DNA from: a bacterium UBP2_UBA2255
GTDB taxonomy: Bacteria > Edwardsbacteria > AC1 > EtOH8
Direction of reading: 5' to 3'
Length of the DNA stretch: 64,000 bases
Assembly: GCA_002347565.1 (NCBI GenBank)
Contig: DDXR01000076.1
Coordinates: 36,626-100,625, forward strand
Part shown: in pieces, positions 1 through 8,229 of the stretch
Layout of the letters: each line of letters begins with the position of its first letter
How positions within the stretch are numbered: position 1 is the stretch's first letter
Translations under genes and position numbers: made by a program
The notes under the pieces: model-generated
What the model was told of the DNA's origin: nothing
Databases searched by the model: none
The model's input: the letters and a program-made list of their open reading frames with translations, nothing else

Positions 1-1320
1 CAGGTCGAGGCCGTTGTAGCGGTACTTGGCGCAGCCGGCGGTAAGGATCACCGCGTCCTGGGGCAGGGCCTGCGCGAGGTCGGTGAAGTACTGTCGCGAC
101 TTGTGGCGGCCATCGCAGCCGGCCATCACCACGAACCGCTTGATGGCGCCGCCCTTCACCGCCGCGATCACCTTGTCGGCCAGGGCCAGCACCTGGTTGC
201 GGGCGAAGCCGATGGCCAGCGTCCCGTCGCCTAGCTTCACCGGGGCCTGGCACTGTTTCGCCTTGGCGATGACGGCGGAGAAATCCTTCTGCTTGCCGGC
301 TGCCCGGTCCGCGACATGGGCGATGCCCGGAAAGCCGACCACTCCGGTCGTGAACAGCCGGTCCTTGTAGGTGTCCCGGGGCGGCACCAGGCAGTTGGAG
401 GTCATCAGCACCGCGCCGTTGAACTTCTCGAAATCTTCCGGCTGGTGCCACCACGAGCTGCCGTAGTTGCCGCGGAGGTTGTCGTACTGCTTGAAGAACG
501 GGTAGGCGTGGGCCGGCAGCATCTCGCCGTGGGTGTAGACGTCGACGCCGGTCCCCTTGGTCTGGTCCAGGATGTCCCGCAGGTCGGCCAGGTCGTGGCC
601 GGACAGCAGGATGCCCGGGTTACTGCCGGGCGCCAGCCTGACCTGCGTGATCTCGGGGTGCCCGAACTGCTCGGTATTGGCCTTGTCCAGCAGGGCCATC
701 ACCTTGACCCCGGCGTGGCCGACCTGGAACACCCAGTCGGTCAGCTGATCCGTTGTCAGGGTCTCGTCCAGCGTGGCGGCCAACGCCTGCTGGACCAGCA
801 GCACGACCTCGTCGTCGACGTAGCCCAGCACGGCGGCGTGGTGGACATAGGCGGCGATGCCCTTCAGGCCGTAGATCACCAGGTAGCGCAGGGTGCGCAC
901 ATCCTCGTCCTTGTAGGACAGCACGCCGGCCTCGTAGCCCTGCTGCGCCAGCTCGTCGACGGACCCCTTGCCGTCCCAGGCCGCGGCCGCCGGGAGACCA
1001 CCGCCCAGCTTGTCCCCGAGTCTCGCCTTGATCCGCTCGCGCAGCGCGACCGCCCGGCGGATCTTGTCCGCGAAGTACCCGGGGTCGAAGTTGACGTTGG
1101 TCAGCGTGGCGAACAGCACGTCGTTGACCAGCATCGCCGCCTCCCGGTCGCAGGCGCCGGCTTCCTTCGCCCGGACGTTGGCCCAGGCCAGGCCCTTCAA
1201 GGCGTGGATCGCCGCGTCCTGGAGGTTGGACACCTGGTCGGGCTTGCCGCAGACCCCCTTGGCCCCGGCGCAGCCCTTGTTGCCGGCGGTTTCCTGGCAC
1301 TGGTAGCAGAACATGGACAT
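1..1320 (-). CDS. hcp: Hydroxylamine reductase / hybrid-cluster protein, 3' end cut by window
   Basis: The N-terminus has the cluster ligands C5, C8, C17 and C24, the usual Cys pattern of hybrid-cluster proteins, and the last visible residues (TAGCAKYRYN) are a signature of the family. 440 codons are present of the roughly 540-550 expected, so the C-terminus lies outside the window. Hcp proteins reduce hydroxylamine and/or NO in the cytoplasm of anaerobes and facultative bacteria and are commonly under nitrosative-stress control. The start is the ATG preceded by a GGGAG ribosome site about 10 bases upstream; a second Met follows at residue 3. It is the last gene of a six-gene operon headed by an Rrf2 regulator, 18 bases after dsrE. 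Confidence 0.95.
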   Translation of the reverse strand, partial: MSMFCYQCQETAGNKGCAGAKGVCGKPDQVSNLQDAAIHALKGLAWANVRAKEAGACDREAAMLVNDVLFATLTNVNFDPGYFADKIRRAVALRERIKARLGDKLGGGLPAAAAWDGKGSVDELAQQGYEAGVLSYKDEDVRTLRYLVIYGLKGIAAYVHHAAVLGYVDDEVVLLVQQALAATLDETLTTDQLTDWVFQVGHAGVKVMALLDKANTEQFGHPEITQVRLAPGSNPGILLSGHDLADLRDILDQTKGTGVDVYTHGEMLPAHAYPFFKQYDNLRGNYGSSWWHQPEDFEKFNGAVLMTSNCLVPPRDTYKDRLFTTGVVGFPGIAHVADRAAGKQKDFSAVIAKAKQCQAPVKLGDGTLAIGFARNQVLALADKVIAAVKGGAIKRFVVMAGCDGRHKSRQYFTDLAQALPQDAVILTAGCAKYRYNGLDL

Positions 1321-1338
1321 GGTCTGTCTCCCTCTTTC

Positions 1339-1659
1339 CTAGATACTGATTATTTTGTCCGAATCTTTGATGATCTCGTGGAGGTCCTTCATCGACGAAA
1401 GCGGACAGAGCTCGCTCCCGTCTTTCTGCCGCAATTTCAAGCAGGTGCCGCAGGCGAGGATGATGCCGCCCTTGTCGACCAACTGCTGCATCTGCTCGGT
1501 GATCTTGAAATTCTCGCCGTCGAGGGACTGACAATCCACTCCGTTCGCGAGCAGGAAAACCTTCACCGCGTCTCCTTGACCCAGCGCATATACGCCGAGA
1601 CGAAAAGCGTTCCACACGGCCTCGGAATTCTGCGAATAGACGATGATCCCCAGTTTCAT
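1339..1659 (-). CDS. DsrE-family protein
   Basis: A 106-residue cytoplasmic protein with the DsrE/DsrF fold pattern: an N-terminal beta strand (KLGIIVYS), a central 'VKVFLLANGVDC' strand and a Cys-containing segment 'LACGTCLKLR' near residue 70-80. DsrE-like proteins act in sulfur relay or as small redox/persulfide carriers; the exact substrate here is not known. The Cys in ACGTC is the likely active residue. It sits 15 bases after the cupin gene and 18 bases before hcp, so it is co-transcribed with redox-stress genes. A role in sulfur or redox handling during nitrosative stress is inference. Confidence 0.8.
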   Translation of the reverse strand: MKLGIIVYSQNSEAVWNAFRLGVYALGQGDAVKVFLLANGVDCQSLDGENFKITEQMQQLVDKGGIILACGTCLKLRQKDGSELCPLSSMKDLHEIIKDSDKIISI

Positions 1660-1674
1660 GGCGATCCCCTTGTA

Positions 1675-2043
1675 CTACGACTTGATCATGGTCAGCATCA
1701 TCTTGAACCGGGTCAGCGCCTTCAACGCATGGGGACGGCCCTCCGGCATCACGATCATCTGGCCCGCCTTGAGCCGGTGCGGTTTGCCGTCGATCCTGAT
1801 CTCCACCTCGCCCTCCAGCACCTGCACCAGGGCGTCGAACGGCGCCGTGTGCTCGGACAGGCCCTGGCCTTTATCGAACGCGAAGGCCGTGACCGTGCCG
1901 TTCTTCCGGCGGATGATCTCGCGGCTGACGACAGTGTCCTTCTGGTAGGCCACGGTCTTGCCGATGGTCTCGATCAGCGGCCTCACGGCGGGCAGTGACT
2001 TGGCTGCGGCCTTCTTGGCCGCGCACGTGGGGCAGCCTTTCAT
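1675..2043 (-). CDS. Cupin-domain protein
   Basis: 122 residues with one small beta-barrel cupin domain from about residue 45 to the end: 'GQGLSEHTAPFDALVQVLEGEVEIRI' gives cupin motif 1 (His and Glu ligands) and 'LKAGQMIVMPEGRPHALKAL' gives motif 2 with the terminal His. The N-terminus carries a CPTC pair. Cupins of this size in anaerobe stress operons are common but not assigned a reaction; metal binding is likely from the motifs. It lies between rubredoxin and dsrE in the Rrf2-hcp operon. The upstream 51-base gap to rubredoxin contains a dispersed CTCCGTG-type repeat. Confidence 0.8.
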   Translation of the reverse strand: MKGCPTCAAKKAAAKSLPAVRPLIETIGKTVAYQKDTVVSREIIRRKNGTVTAFAFDKGQGLSEHTAPFDALVQVLEGEVEIRIDGKPHRLKAGQMIVMPEGRPHALKALTRFKMMLTMIKS

Positions 2044-2070
2044 CGGGATCCTTTCTTCATCATACTACGG

Positions 2071-2090
2071 GTTCTCCGTGCCTCCGTGGC
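2071..2090. repeat. CTCCGTG-type dispersed short repeat, copy 1
   Basis: The sequence GTTCTCCGTGCCTCCGTGGC lies in the gap between rubredoxin and cupin genes. Similar stretches occur at 28666-28685, 58536-58563 and, more diverged, 15607-15633 and about 50950-50995. Such CTCCGTG/CTCTGTGG strings are scattered between genes in this window; their origin is not known. Confidence 0.5.
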
Positions 2091-2094
2091 CGGG

Positions 2095-2256
2095 TCAGTC
2101 CACCGGCTCGAAGTTGGTCTTGTCCACCTGGCACAGCGGGCAGACCCAGTCGTCGGGCAGGGACTCGAACGGCGTGCCGGGCTTGATCCCCGAATCCGGA
2201 TCGCCTTTCTCCGGGTCGTAGACGTAGTCGCACACGGTGCAGCGGTACTTTTTCAT
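2095..2256 (-). CDS. Rubredoxin
   Basis: 53 residues with the two Fe(SCys)4 half-sites typical of rubredoxin: 'YRCTVCDYVYDPEKGDPDSG' near the N-terminus and 'DDWVCPLCQVDKTNFEP' near the C-terminus (CX2C twice), and the conserved GIKPGTPFE stretch. It is a one-electron carrier in the cytoplasm, often feeding NO reductases, superoxide reductases or rubrerythrins. The start is chosen at the ATG with AGGAGG six bases upstream, not at an earlier ATG that would add nine residues across that ribosome site. It is the third gene of the Rrf2-hcp operon. Confidence 0.95.
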   Translation of the reverse strand: MKKYRCTVCDYVYDPEKGDPDSGIKPGTPFESLPDDWVCPLCQVDKTNFEPVD

Positions 2257-2268
2257 TTCCTTCCTCCT

Positions 2269-2330
2269 GTTGGGGCAATTCATGAATTGCCCGTACGTTA
2301 TGTTGGGGCGGCCGGCCGGTCGCCCTTACG
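2269..2330. repeat. Two adjacent GTTGGGGC palindromic repeats (copies A and B)
   Basis: Copy A (2269-2296) is built around GGGCAATTCATGAATTGCCC; copy B (2302-2330) around GGCGGCCGGCCGGTCGCC. Both start GTTGGGGC and end near CCxTAC, so they share ends but carry different palindromic cores. They fill the 85-base gap between ferredoxin and rubredoxin genes. Copy B recurs at 16235-16264 almost unchanged, and copy A recurs inside a coding region at 2788-2815. Confidence 0.75.
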
Positions 2331-2341
2331 GGTTGTATTGT

Positions 2342-3043
2342 CTACTTCCGTTCGCCGTCGACGCCGATCACCTCGACCGTGAGCGGCATCCGCTTGCCGG
2401 AGTCGTGCAGCGCCTGCCGGACGAGCCTGACCAGCCCCTGGCAGCAGGGCACCTCCATCACCGCCACGGTCAGCGACCGGATGTCGTTGCGGCGGACGAT
2501 CTCCGACAGTTTTTCCAGATAGGGCTCGGTGCGGTCCAGCTTGGGGCAGGCGATGGCCAGCGACTTGCCGGCCAGCACCGTGCGGTGGAAGTCCGCGTAG
2601 GCGCAGGGCACACAGGACGCCGCCACCAGCAGGTCGGCACCCTGGAAGAACGGGGCATCGGCCGGCACCAGGTGCAGCTGGACCGGCCAGTGGCCGAGCT
2701 GCGACGGGGCTTCGTCCCCCGGGCGCGGCGGGGCAGGACAGGCGGCCATCCGCACCCGGCGGCCGGGGCAGGCCTGTTGCTCGCGCTGTTGGGGCAATTG
2801 ATGAATTGCCCGTACCTGGCCTTTGGCCGCTTTCTGGTCGAAGCTTACTGCGTCCCGTTCCACGATCCGGATGGCGTCCCGCGGGCAGTGCCCCAGGCAG
2901 GCGCCCAGGCCGTCGCAGTACGTCTCGCTGGCCAGCACCGCCTTGCCGTCGACGATCCGCAGCGCCCCCTCGGCGCAGCTGGGCACGCACTGCCCGCAGC
3001 CGTCGCAGCGGTCGCGGTCGATCTCGACGATCTTCCGCTTCAT
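2342..3043 (-). CDS. 4Fe-4S dicluster ferredoxin-type protein
   Basis: 233 residues. Residues 1-65 form a ferredoxin domain: C13, C16, C19 and C23, then C43, C49 and C53. A Pro-rich linker leads to a second domain (about 105-233) with 'CVPCAYADFH', 'SLAIACPKLD' and 'VMEVPCCQGL', Cys-containing motifs seen in a family of iron-sulfur proteins found beside hybrid-cluster proteins in anaerobes. The likely role is electron transfer, possibly to Hcp; the partner is inferred from the operon. The linker at residues 77-86 is encoded by a copy of the palindromic repeat that also lies between genes here, an in-frame insertion. Its ATG overlaps the Rrf2 stop by four bases. Confidence 0.88.
   Translation of the reverse strand: MKRKIVEIDRDRCDGCGQCVPSCAEGALRIVDGKAVLASETYCDGLGACLGHCPRDAIRIVERDAVSFDQKAAKGQVRAIHQLPQQREQQACPGRRVRMAACPAPPRPGDEAPSQLGHWPVQLHLVPADAPFFQGADLLVAASCVPCAYADFHRTVLAGKSLAIACPKLDRTEPYLEKLSEIVRRNDIRSLTVAVMEVPCCQGLVRLVRQALHDSGKRMPLTVEVIGVDGERK
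2788..2815. repeat. GTTGGGGC palindromic repeat inside a coding region (copy C)
   Basis: This 28-base copy differs from copy A (2269-2296) by one central base (CAATTGATG against CAATTCATG). It lies in frame inside the ferredoxin-type gene and encodes the linker residues VRAIHQLPQ. The surrounding protein domains are intact, so the insertion seems tolerated in a disordered linker. Confidence 0.75.
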
Positions 3044-3450
3044 CGCGCGACCTTCCCCGGCCGGACGAACCGCGACAGCCGGGCCGAATTGATCTCGCGG
3101 TCCAGGCCGGCCTGCACGGCGCGCAGCGGCCCGTACAGCGGGCAGGCCAGGTGGGTGCAGCGGCCCTCCGTCATGCACTGGCTGACGCGCAGCTCGCCGT
3201 CCACCGCCCGGAAGATCTCCCGCACCCTGATCCGCCGGGGCGGCCGCGCCAGCGACAGCCCGCCGCCCTTGCCGGTGCGTGTCTTCACCAGCCCGGCCGC
3301 GGCCAGCCGCCGGGCGATCTGGGACAGGAACCCGGGCGAGGTGCGCAGCGCCGCCGCCAGTTCCCGGGCCGGGGCCGCCCCCTCCCCGCCGCGCCGGGCC
3401 AGCAGCACCATCGCCTGCAGGGCATACTCGTTGCGCTTGGTCAGCAGCAT
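3040..3450 (-). CDS. Rrf2-family regulator, NsrR/IscR-like
   Basis: 136 residues: an N-terminal winged helix (MLLTKRNEYALQAMVLLAR; recognition region around 28-65 with TSPGFLSQIARRL) and a three-Cys cluster C92-X5-C98-X4-C103. That Cys set is what NsrR and IscR use to hold an Fe-S cluster sensing NO or Fe-S status. It heads the operon ending in hcp, a standard NsrR target, so NO-responsive autoregulation of the operon is the likely role. A 25-base imperfect palindrome lies over its promoter. The spacing between the second and third Cys is one shorter than in IscR. NsrR versus IscR versus another Fe-S Rrf2 member cannot be settled here. Confidence 0.9.
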   Translation of the reverse strand: MLLTKRNEYALQAMVLLARRGGEGAAPARELAAALRTSPGFLSQIARRLAAAGLVKTRTGKGGGLSLARPPRRIRVREIFRAVDGELRVSQCMTEGRCTHLACPLYGPLRAVQAGLDREINSARLSRFVRPGKVAR

Positions 3451-3463
3451 CGTCGGTTTTCCA

Positions 3464-3488
3464 TAATAATACTAATTTAGTCATATTA
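3464..3488. promoter_or_regulatory. Probable Rrf2 operator
   Basis: An inverted repeat centred on 3476 with 10 of 12 positions paired on each side. Its core is the perfect ACTAA-T-TTAGT. Read on the minus strand the core GACTAAATTAGT resembles the IscR type-1 consensus half-site arrangement. It overlaps the -10 element of the Rrf2 promoter and lies just upstream of the Rrf2 start, as expected for autorepression. Confidence 0.65.
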
Positions 3489-3512
3489 TACATCATTTCC
3501 CCCAAATGTCAA
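3485..3512 (-). promoter_or_regulatory. Sigma-70 promoter of the Rrf2-hcp operon
   Basis: On the minus strand: TTGACA (3512-3507), 16-base spacer, TATAAT (3490-3485), both exact consensus. The predicted transcript starts about 30 bases before the Rrf2 start codon. Confidence 0.8.
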
Positions 3513-3530
3513 GCCCCTTCGAAAATTTTC

Positions 3531-3559
3531 TTGCCCGGCGCCGGGGACTCTGCTATACT
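3531..3559 (+). promoter_or_regulatory. Promoter of yjbQ copy 1
   Basis: TTGCCC (3531-3536), 17-base spacer, TATACT (3554-3559), about 30 bases before the ATG of the YjbQ-family gene. It is divergent from the Rrf2 promoter. Confidence 0.6.
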
Positions 3560-3589
3560 GTCGGGGCAACGCTTCGGGAGAGGAACCGG

Positions 3590-4009
3590 ATGATTTCCTA
3601 CCGACGGGAACTGTGGTTCGATGTCCCGGCCCGCCGGGGCTTCGTCAACATCACCGGCCAGGTCGAGGACTGCCTGCGCGCCAGCGGCGTGCGCGAGGGG
3701 CTGTGCCTGGTCAACGCCATGCACATCACCGCCAGCGTGTTCGTCAACGACGACGAGCCCGGGCTGCACCGGGACTACGAGCAGTGGCTGGAGCGGCTGG
3801 CGCCCCATGAACCGGTGTCCGCCTACCGCCACAACCGCACCGGCGAGGACAACGGCGACGCCCACCTCAAGCGCCAGGTGATGGGCCGCGAGGTGGTGGC
3901 GGCGGTAACGGACGGGAAGCTCGATTTCGGCCCCTGGGAGCGGATCTTCTACGGCGAGTTCGACGGGAGAAGAAGGAAGCGGGTGCTGGTCAAGATCATC
4001 GGGGAGTGA
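3590..4009 (+). CDS. YjbQ/UPF0047-family protein, copy 1
   Basis: 139 residues of a single UPF0047 domain: 'CLVNAMHITASVFVNDDEPGL', 'GEDNGDAHLKRQVMGREV' and 'GPWERIFYGEFDGRRRKRVLV' correspond to the conserved His-containing active-site and C-terminal strands. Some family members show secondary thiamine-phosphate synthase activity; the physiological role is unclear. The ATG at 3590 is chosen because it follows GGGAGAGG and begins the conserved domain; an in-frame ATG 28 codons earlier would include the promoter. A second member is at 9576-9971; this copy is the more diverged of the two. Confidence 0.88.
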   Translation: MISYRRELWFDVPARRGFVNITGQVEDCLRASGVREGLCLVNAMHITASVFVNDDEPGLHRDYEQWLERLAPHEPVSAYRHNRTGEDNGDAHLKRQVMGREVVAAVTDGKLDFGPWERIFYGEFDGRRRKRVLVKIIGE

Positions 4010-4030
4010 CGCCGGCGGCTGAATCCCCTA

Positions 4031-4060
4031 TTGACAGCGACTCGGGCAATGTGCTATCGT
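4031..4060 (+). promoter_or_regulatory. Promoter of the MoxR gene
   Basis: TTGACA (4031-4036), 18-base spacer, TATCGT (4055-4060). A GAGGAG ribosome site precedes the ATG at 4110. Confidence 0.6.
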
Positions 4061-4109
4061 TAATGTTTATGGCGTTTCGCCGCCGACCGGGAGAAACTGA
4101 GGAGAAAGC

Positions 4110-5101
<992 letters not shown>

Positions 5102-5105
<4 letters not shown>

Positions 5106-6079
5106 ACGCCTTCCGCGTTTCATTGCTGGCGTTCGTGATGGCCTCTCTCCCCGCGGTGTCCGCGGGCCGGCCAGTTGTTTCCAAGATCGGGCAAACGGCC
5201 CTGGTTTTCCTGGACGCTTCAGAGTCAAGCAGTATTCTCCGGCAGAAAGATGATTTCATCTCTGCGTTGACCGTGTATGATATATTGTCCACCGTGCCCT
5301 CGGATCGTCCGGCCACCATCGACAGTTATTTGTCATACATCGGCGATCAGACCCTCGACTGGCGTCCGTCACAAAGGAGGGTGATCCGGGACATTTTCAG
5401 CTCCATTGCCCGAAAAACCTGTCGATACAACCTGCGCTGTCCCGATACATTGTTCGCAGTGAAGACGACCGGGCTTGAGCTGGATAGCGCCTTGTACACG
5501 CGCGCCAATGCCATCATCGTGCCCGAGGGGGCTTTTGAGCTGAAACGATCCCAACTCGAACCAAGGATCATTCATCAGCTGTTCCATGTGATCAGCCGGA
5601 ATGATCCGGCACTGCGGGAACGGCTCTTCAACGTCGTACATTATCGCAGATGCCCGCCGTTGCGAATCCCCGCTGCCTATCGCACTACGGCTATCACAAA
5701 TCCCGACTATCCCATCCACGATTACTATACGTCCGGCACCGGGAAAGATTCGCTCGTCGACATCATTCCGGTGACCATCGCACGCCAGCACTATGGGCCA
5801 GCCGCGGCACAAAGCCGGTGGCGGGCGCGCACGACGAAATTTCTCGTCGTGCAACGCACCGTTTCAGAAACGGCAGCCCTCTGTGACAACGATGGGCCGG
5901 TCGTCGCCGGCTTCGATCAACGGCCAGAGAACAATTTCGTACGGTATAAGAATATCTGGTCAAAAACCTACTGCCCGGAAACGATCATGGCGGAGTATTT
6001 CGCGATGATGGTCCAGGACGACACGACGACCGTGAACCAGTGGGTCGTTGATTCAATGAGGACGTTGTTCATGGAATAG
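5102..6079 (+). CDS. Secreted protein with gluzincin-like HQLFH motif
   Basis: 325 residues with a signal peptide (about 1-22, ending AVSAG). No confident family name. The centre has 'IIHQLFHVISRNDPALRERLF' (H158, H162), the layout of a zinc metalloprotease helix but with Gln in place of the catalytic Glu of HExxH. A late 'PETIMAEYFAMMV' (Glu298) could be the third metal ligand. It may therefore be a metal-binding but catalytically weak or inactive relative of secreted gluzincins. It overlaps the MoxR stop by four bases. Its base composition is less GC-rich than its neighbours, hinting at later acquisition. Confidence 0.6.
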
Positions 6080-6164
6080 CACCGACCGTTGAGCCGATCA
6101 CCCTGGTTTTCCCGGACCACGGGTCCCGGAACGATAGGTTTCCAGCATAATAGAGGAACCACCC

Positions 6165-8222
6165 ATGTTCAACCTCAAGAAGTTCTACAAGCAGTACAAC
6201 GACCCGGTCAAGGCCGGCTACCGCAAATCGCTGACCGAGGTCAGACGGATCGCCGCCCGCACCGAGAAGCCGCCCAAGGACCTGTCGCTGGCGCCCTACT
6301 ACGCCTACTTCCACGAGGTGGCCGGCATCATCCTGAAGATGGCCGCCTACGGCGACGAGCTGCACTCCAAGGGCTACTTCGAAGCGACGCCGCTGGAGAA
6401 GCTGCGGGCCGAGAACGCCGCCCTGTTCGCGGAGCTGCTGCCGGAGAACTATCCGCGGACCTACGCCGACCCCGCCTTCTGCGTCAGTGAGTTCGGCGAG
6501 GGCATGGGGCAGCTGCTGTCGTACTTCTACCTAAAGTTCCGGGCCTACAGCCAGCACGCACTGCTGGGCAAGCTCTTCAAGATGGCGCAGTACAACCGGG
6601 CCTTCATCGGGGCCTTCGGCCTGCTGCGCGCCGGCGGCCCGCCTTTCGACGAGCTGCAGCGCACGGTCACCGCCCCCGAGCTCGCCGGCCTGGCCGAGGA
6701 CCTGGCGCTCAGCCTGACCGAGGGCTACGACCCGGCCTTCACCTTCTTCGCCGACCTGGTGCGCACCGCCGACCTCTCCGACCCGCGCTACCTGTTCCGC
6801 TACGGCCGCTCCATCAGCGATAACGAGCTTCGGACCGCGGCCTTCTTCCGCGACTACCCCGAGGCCAAGCTCCGGAAGCTGGCCCGGCTGATCGCCGGCG
6901 CCTACGTCACCGGATTCACCGCCCGCAACAAGGACCTCTCGGGCAAGACCACCGTCAACCTGGCGTTCTGCGCCGGCCAGGAGAAACTGGTGCGCTGCCT
7001 GGTGAAGGAGCTGAAGAAGCGCCGGCTGACCGCCCTGATCGGGCCGCCCCAGACCAGCAAGGTCAACGAGCAGTACGCCTACGACCACCGCTTCGACACC
7101 GCGCTGTTCCTGGACCAAGGGTACGTCGACGAGGTCCACCAGGCCTACGAGCAGGCCTCCCAGCGCTGCCTGCCGCTGATCAAGGCCCTCTCCGGCGTGA
7201 TCGCCCTCACCAAGTTCGGCGAGCCGCCCTTCAAGCCCCAGAACAAGCCGCAGTGCCTGCGGTTCACGCCGGAGCAGCAGCAGCTCTACCAGGCCCACAT
7301 CACCGGCCTGGCGCGGATCCAGGAGCAATACGCCCCGCGCAAGGAGCTGAGCTTCACCATCATCTCCTTCCCGGCGCCGGAGATCGGCAAGGATTTCGAG
7401 CGGATCTTCGAGGACGTGCTGGAGATCAACATGCTCGACCCCCGCAGGCACCAGAAGGTGCAGCAGCTGCTGATCGACGCCCTCGACCGCGCCGACCGCG
7501 TCCACGTCAAGGGCGCCGGCGCCAACCGCACCGACCTGACGGTGGCGCTGCCGCCGCTGGCCGACCCCGCCCGCCACACCAACTTCGAGAACTGCGGCGC
7601 CGACGTCAACATTCCGGTGGGCGAGGTCTTCACCTCGCCCCGGCTGGCCGGCACCGGCGGCCGTCTGCATGTGGCCGAGGCGTTCCTGGGCGGCCTGAAG
7701 TACGTCGACCTGACGCTGGACTTCACCGACGGCTACGTCACCGGCTACTCCTGCGGCAACTTCCCCACGCCGGAGGAGAACCGGAAGTACATCGAGGAGA
7801 ACCTGCTGTTCCCGCACACGACGCTGCCGATGGGCGAGTTCGCCATCGGCACCAACACCATGGCCTACGTGGCCGCCCGCCGGCACGGCATCCTGGACGT
7901 GCTGCCGGTGCTGATCATCGAGAAGATGGGGCCGCACTTCGCCATCGGCGACACCTGCTTCTCCCGCACCGAGGACCTGGCGGTGTTCAACCCCGACGGC
8001 AAGGAGATGACCGCCCGCCAGAACGAGAAGAGCGCCCTGCGCAAGACAGACCTGGAGCAGGCCTACACCCACAAGCACACCGACATCACCCTGCCCTACG
8101 AGGAGATCGGCCTGATCGCCGCGCTGACGCCGGCCGGCGAACGGATCGACATCATCAAGAAGGGCCGGTTCGTGCTGCCCGGCACCCGCAAGCTCAACGC
8201 GCCGTTCAAGCAGCTGGGATGA
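6165..8222 (+). CDS. M29-family metalloaminopeptidase with long N-terminal extension
   Basis: 685 residues. The C-terminal 400 residues fit aminopeptidase T/AmpS (M29): 'NIPVGEVFTSP' with Glu487, 'GEFAIGTN' with Glu558, 'EKMGPHFAIGDTC' with His591 and 'YTHKHTD' with His638 and Asp640, the expected two-metal ligands. It removes N-terminal residues from peptides, probably in the cytoplasm because no signal peptide is seen. The family is usually near 400 residues; the first 240 or so residues here form an extra helical domain of unknown role. A GAGGAA ribosome site supports the ATG. It ends seven bases before the serpin-like gene. Confidence 0.88.
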   Translation: MFNLKKFYKQYNDPVKAGYRKSLTEVRRIAARTEKPPKDLSLAPYYAYFHEVAGIILKMAAYGDELHSKGYFEATPLEKLRAENAALFAELLPENYPRTYADPAFCVSEFGEGMGQLLSYFYLKFRAYSQHALLGKLFKMAQYNRAFIGAFGLLRAGGPPFDELQRTVTAPELAGLAEDLALSLTEGYDPAFTFFADLVRTADLSDPRYLFRYGRSISDNELRTAAFFRDYPEAKLRKLARLIAGAYVTGFTARNKDLSGKTTVNLAFCAGQEKLVRCLVKELKKRRLTALIGPPQTSKVNEQYAYDHRFDTALFLDQGYVDEVHQAYEQASQRCLPLIKALSGVIALTKFGEPPFKPQNKPQCLRFTPEQQQLYQAHITGLARIQEQYAPRKELSFTIISFPAPEIGKDFERIFEDVLEINMLDPRRHQKVQQLLIDALDRADRVHVKGAGANRTDLTVALPPLADPARHTNFENCGADVNIPVGEVFTSPRLAGTGGRLHVAEAFLGGLKYVDLTLDFTDGYVTGYSCGNFPTPEENRKYIEENLLFPHTTLPMGEFAIGTNTMAYVAARRHGILDVLPVLIIEKMGPHFAIGDTCFSRTEDLAVFNPDGKEMTARQNEKSALRKTDLEQAYTHKHTDITLPYEEIGLIAALTPAGERIDIIKKGRFVLPGTRKLNAPFKQLG

Positions 8223-8229
8223 TCATAAA

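Noticed and set aside
316..1998. Long plus-strand reading frame of 560 codons opposite hcp, DsrE and cupin genes
   Set aside because: It is antisense to three well-supported genes and has no recognisable domain; GC-rich DNA often leaves such open frames.
6531..8078. 515-codon minus-strand frame opposite the M29 aminopeptidase
   Set aside because: Complete motifs of the plus-strand aminopeptidase cover the region; the antisense product is low-complexity Val/Leu/Gln-rich.
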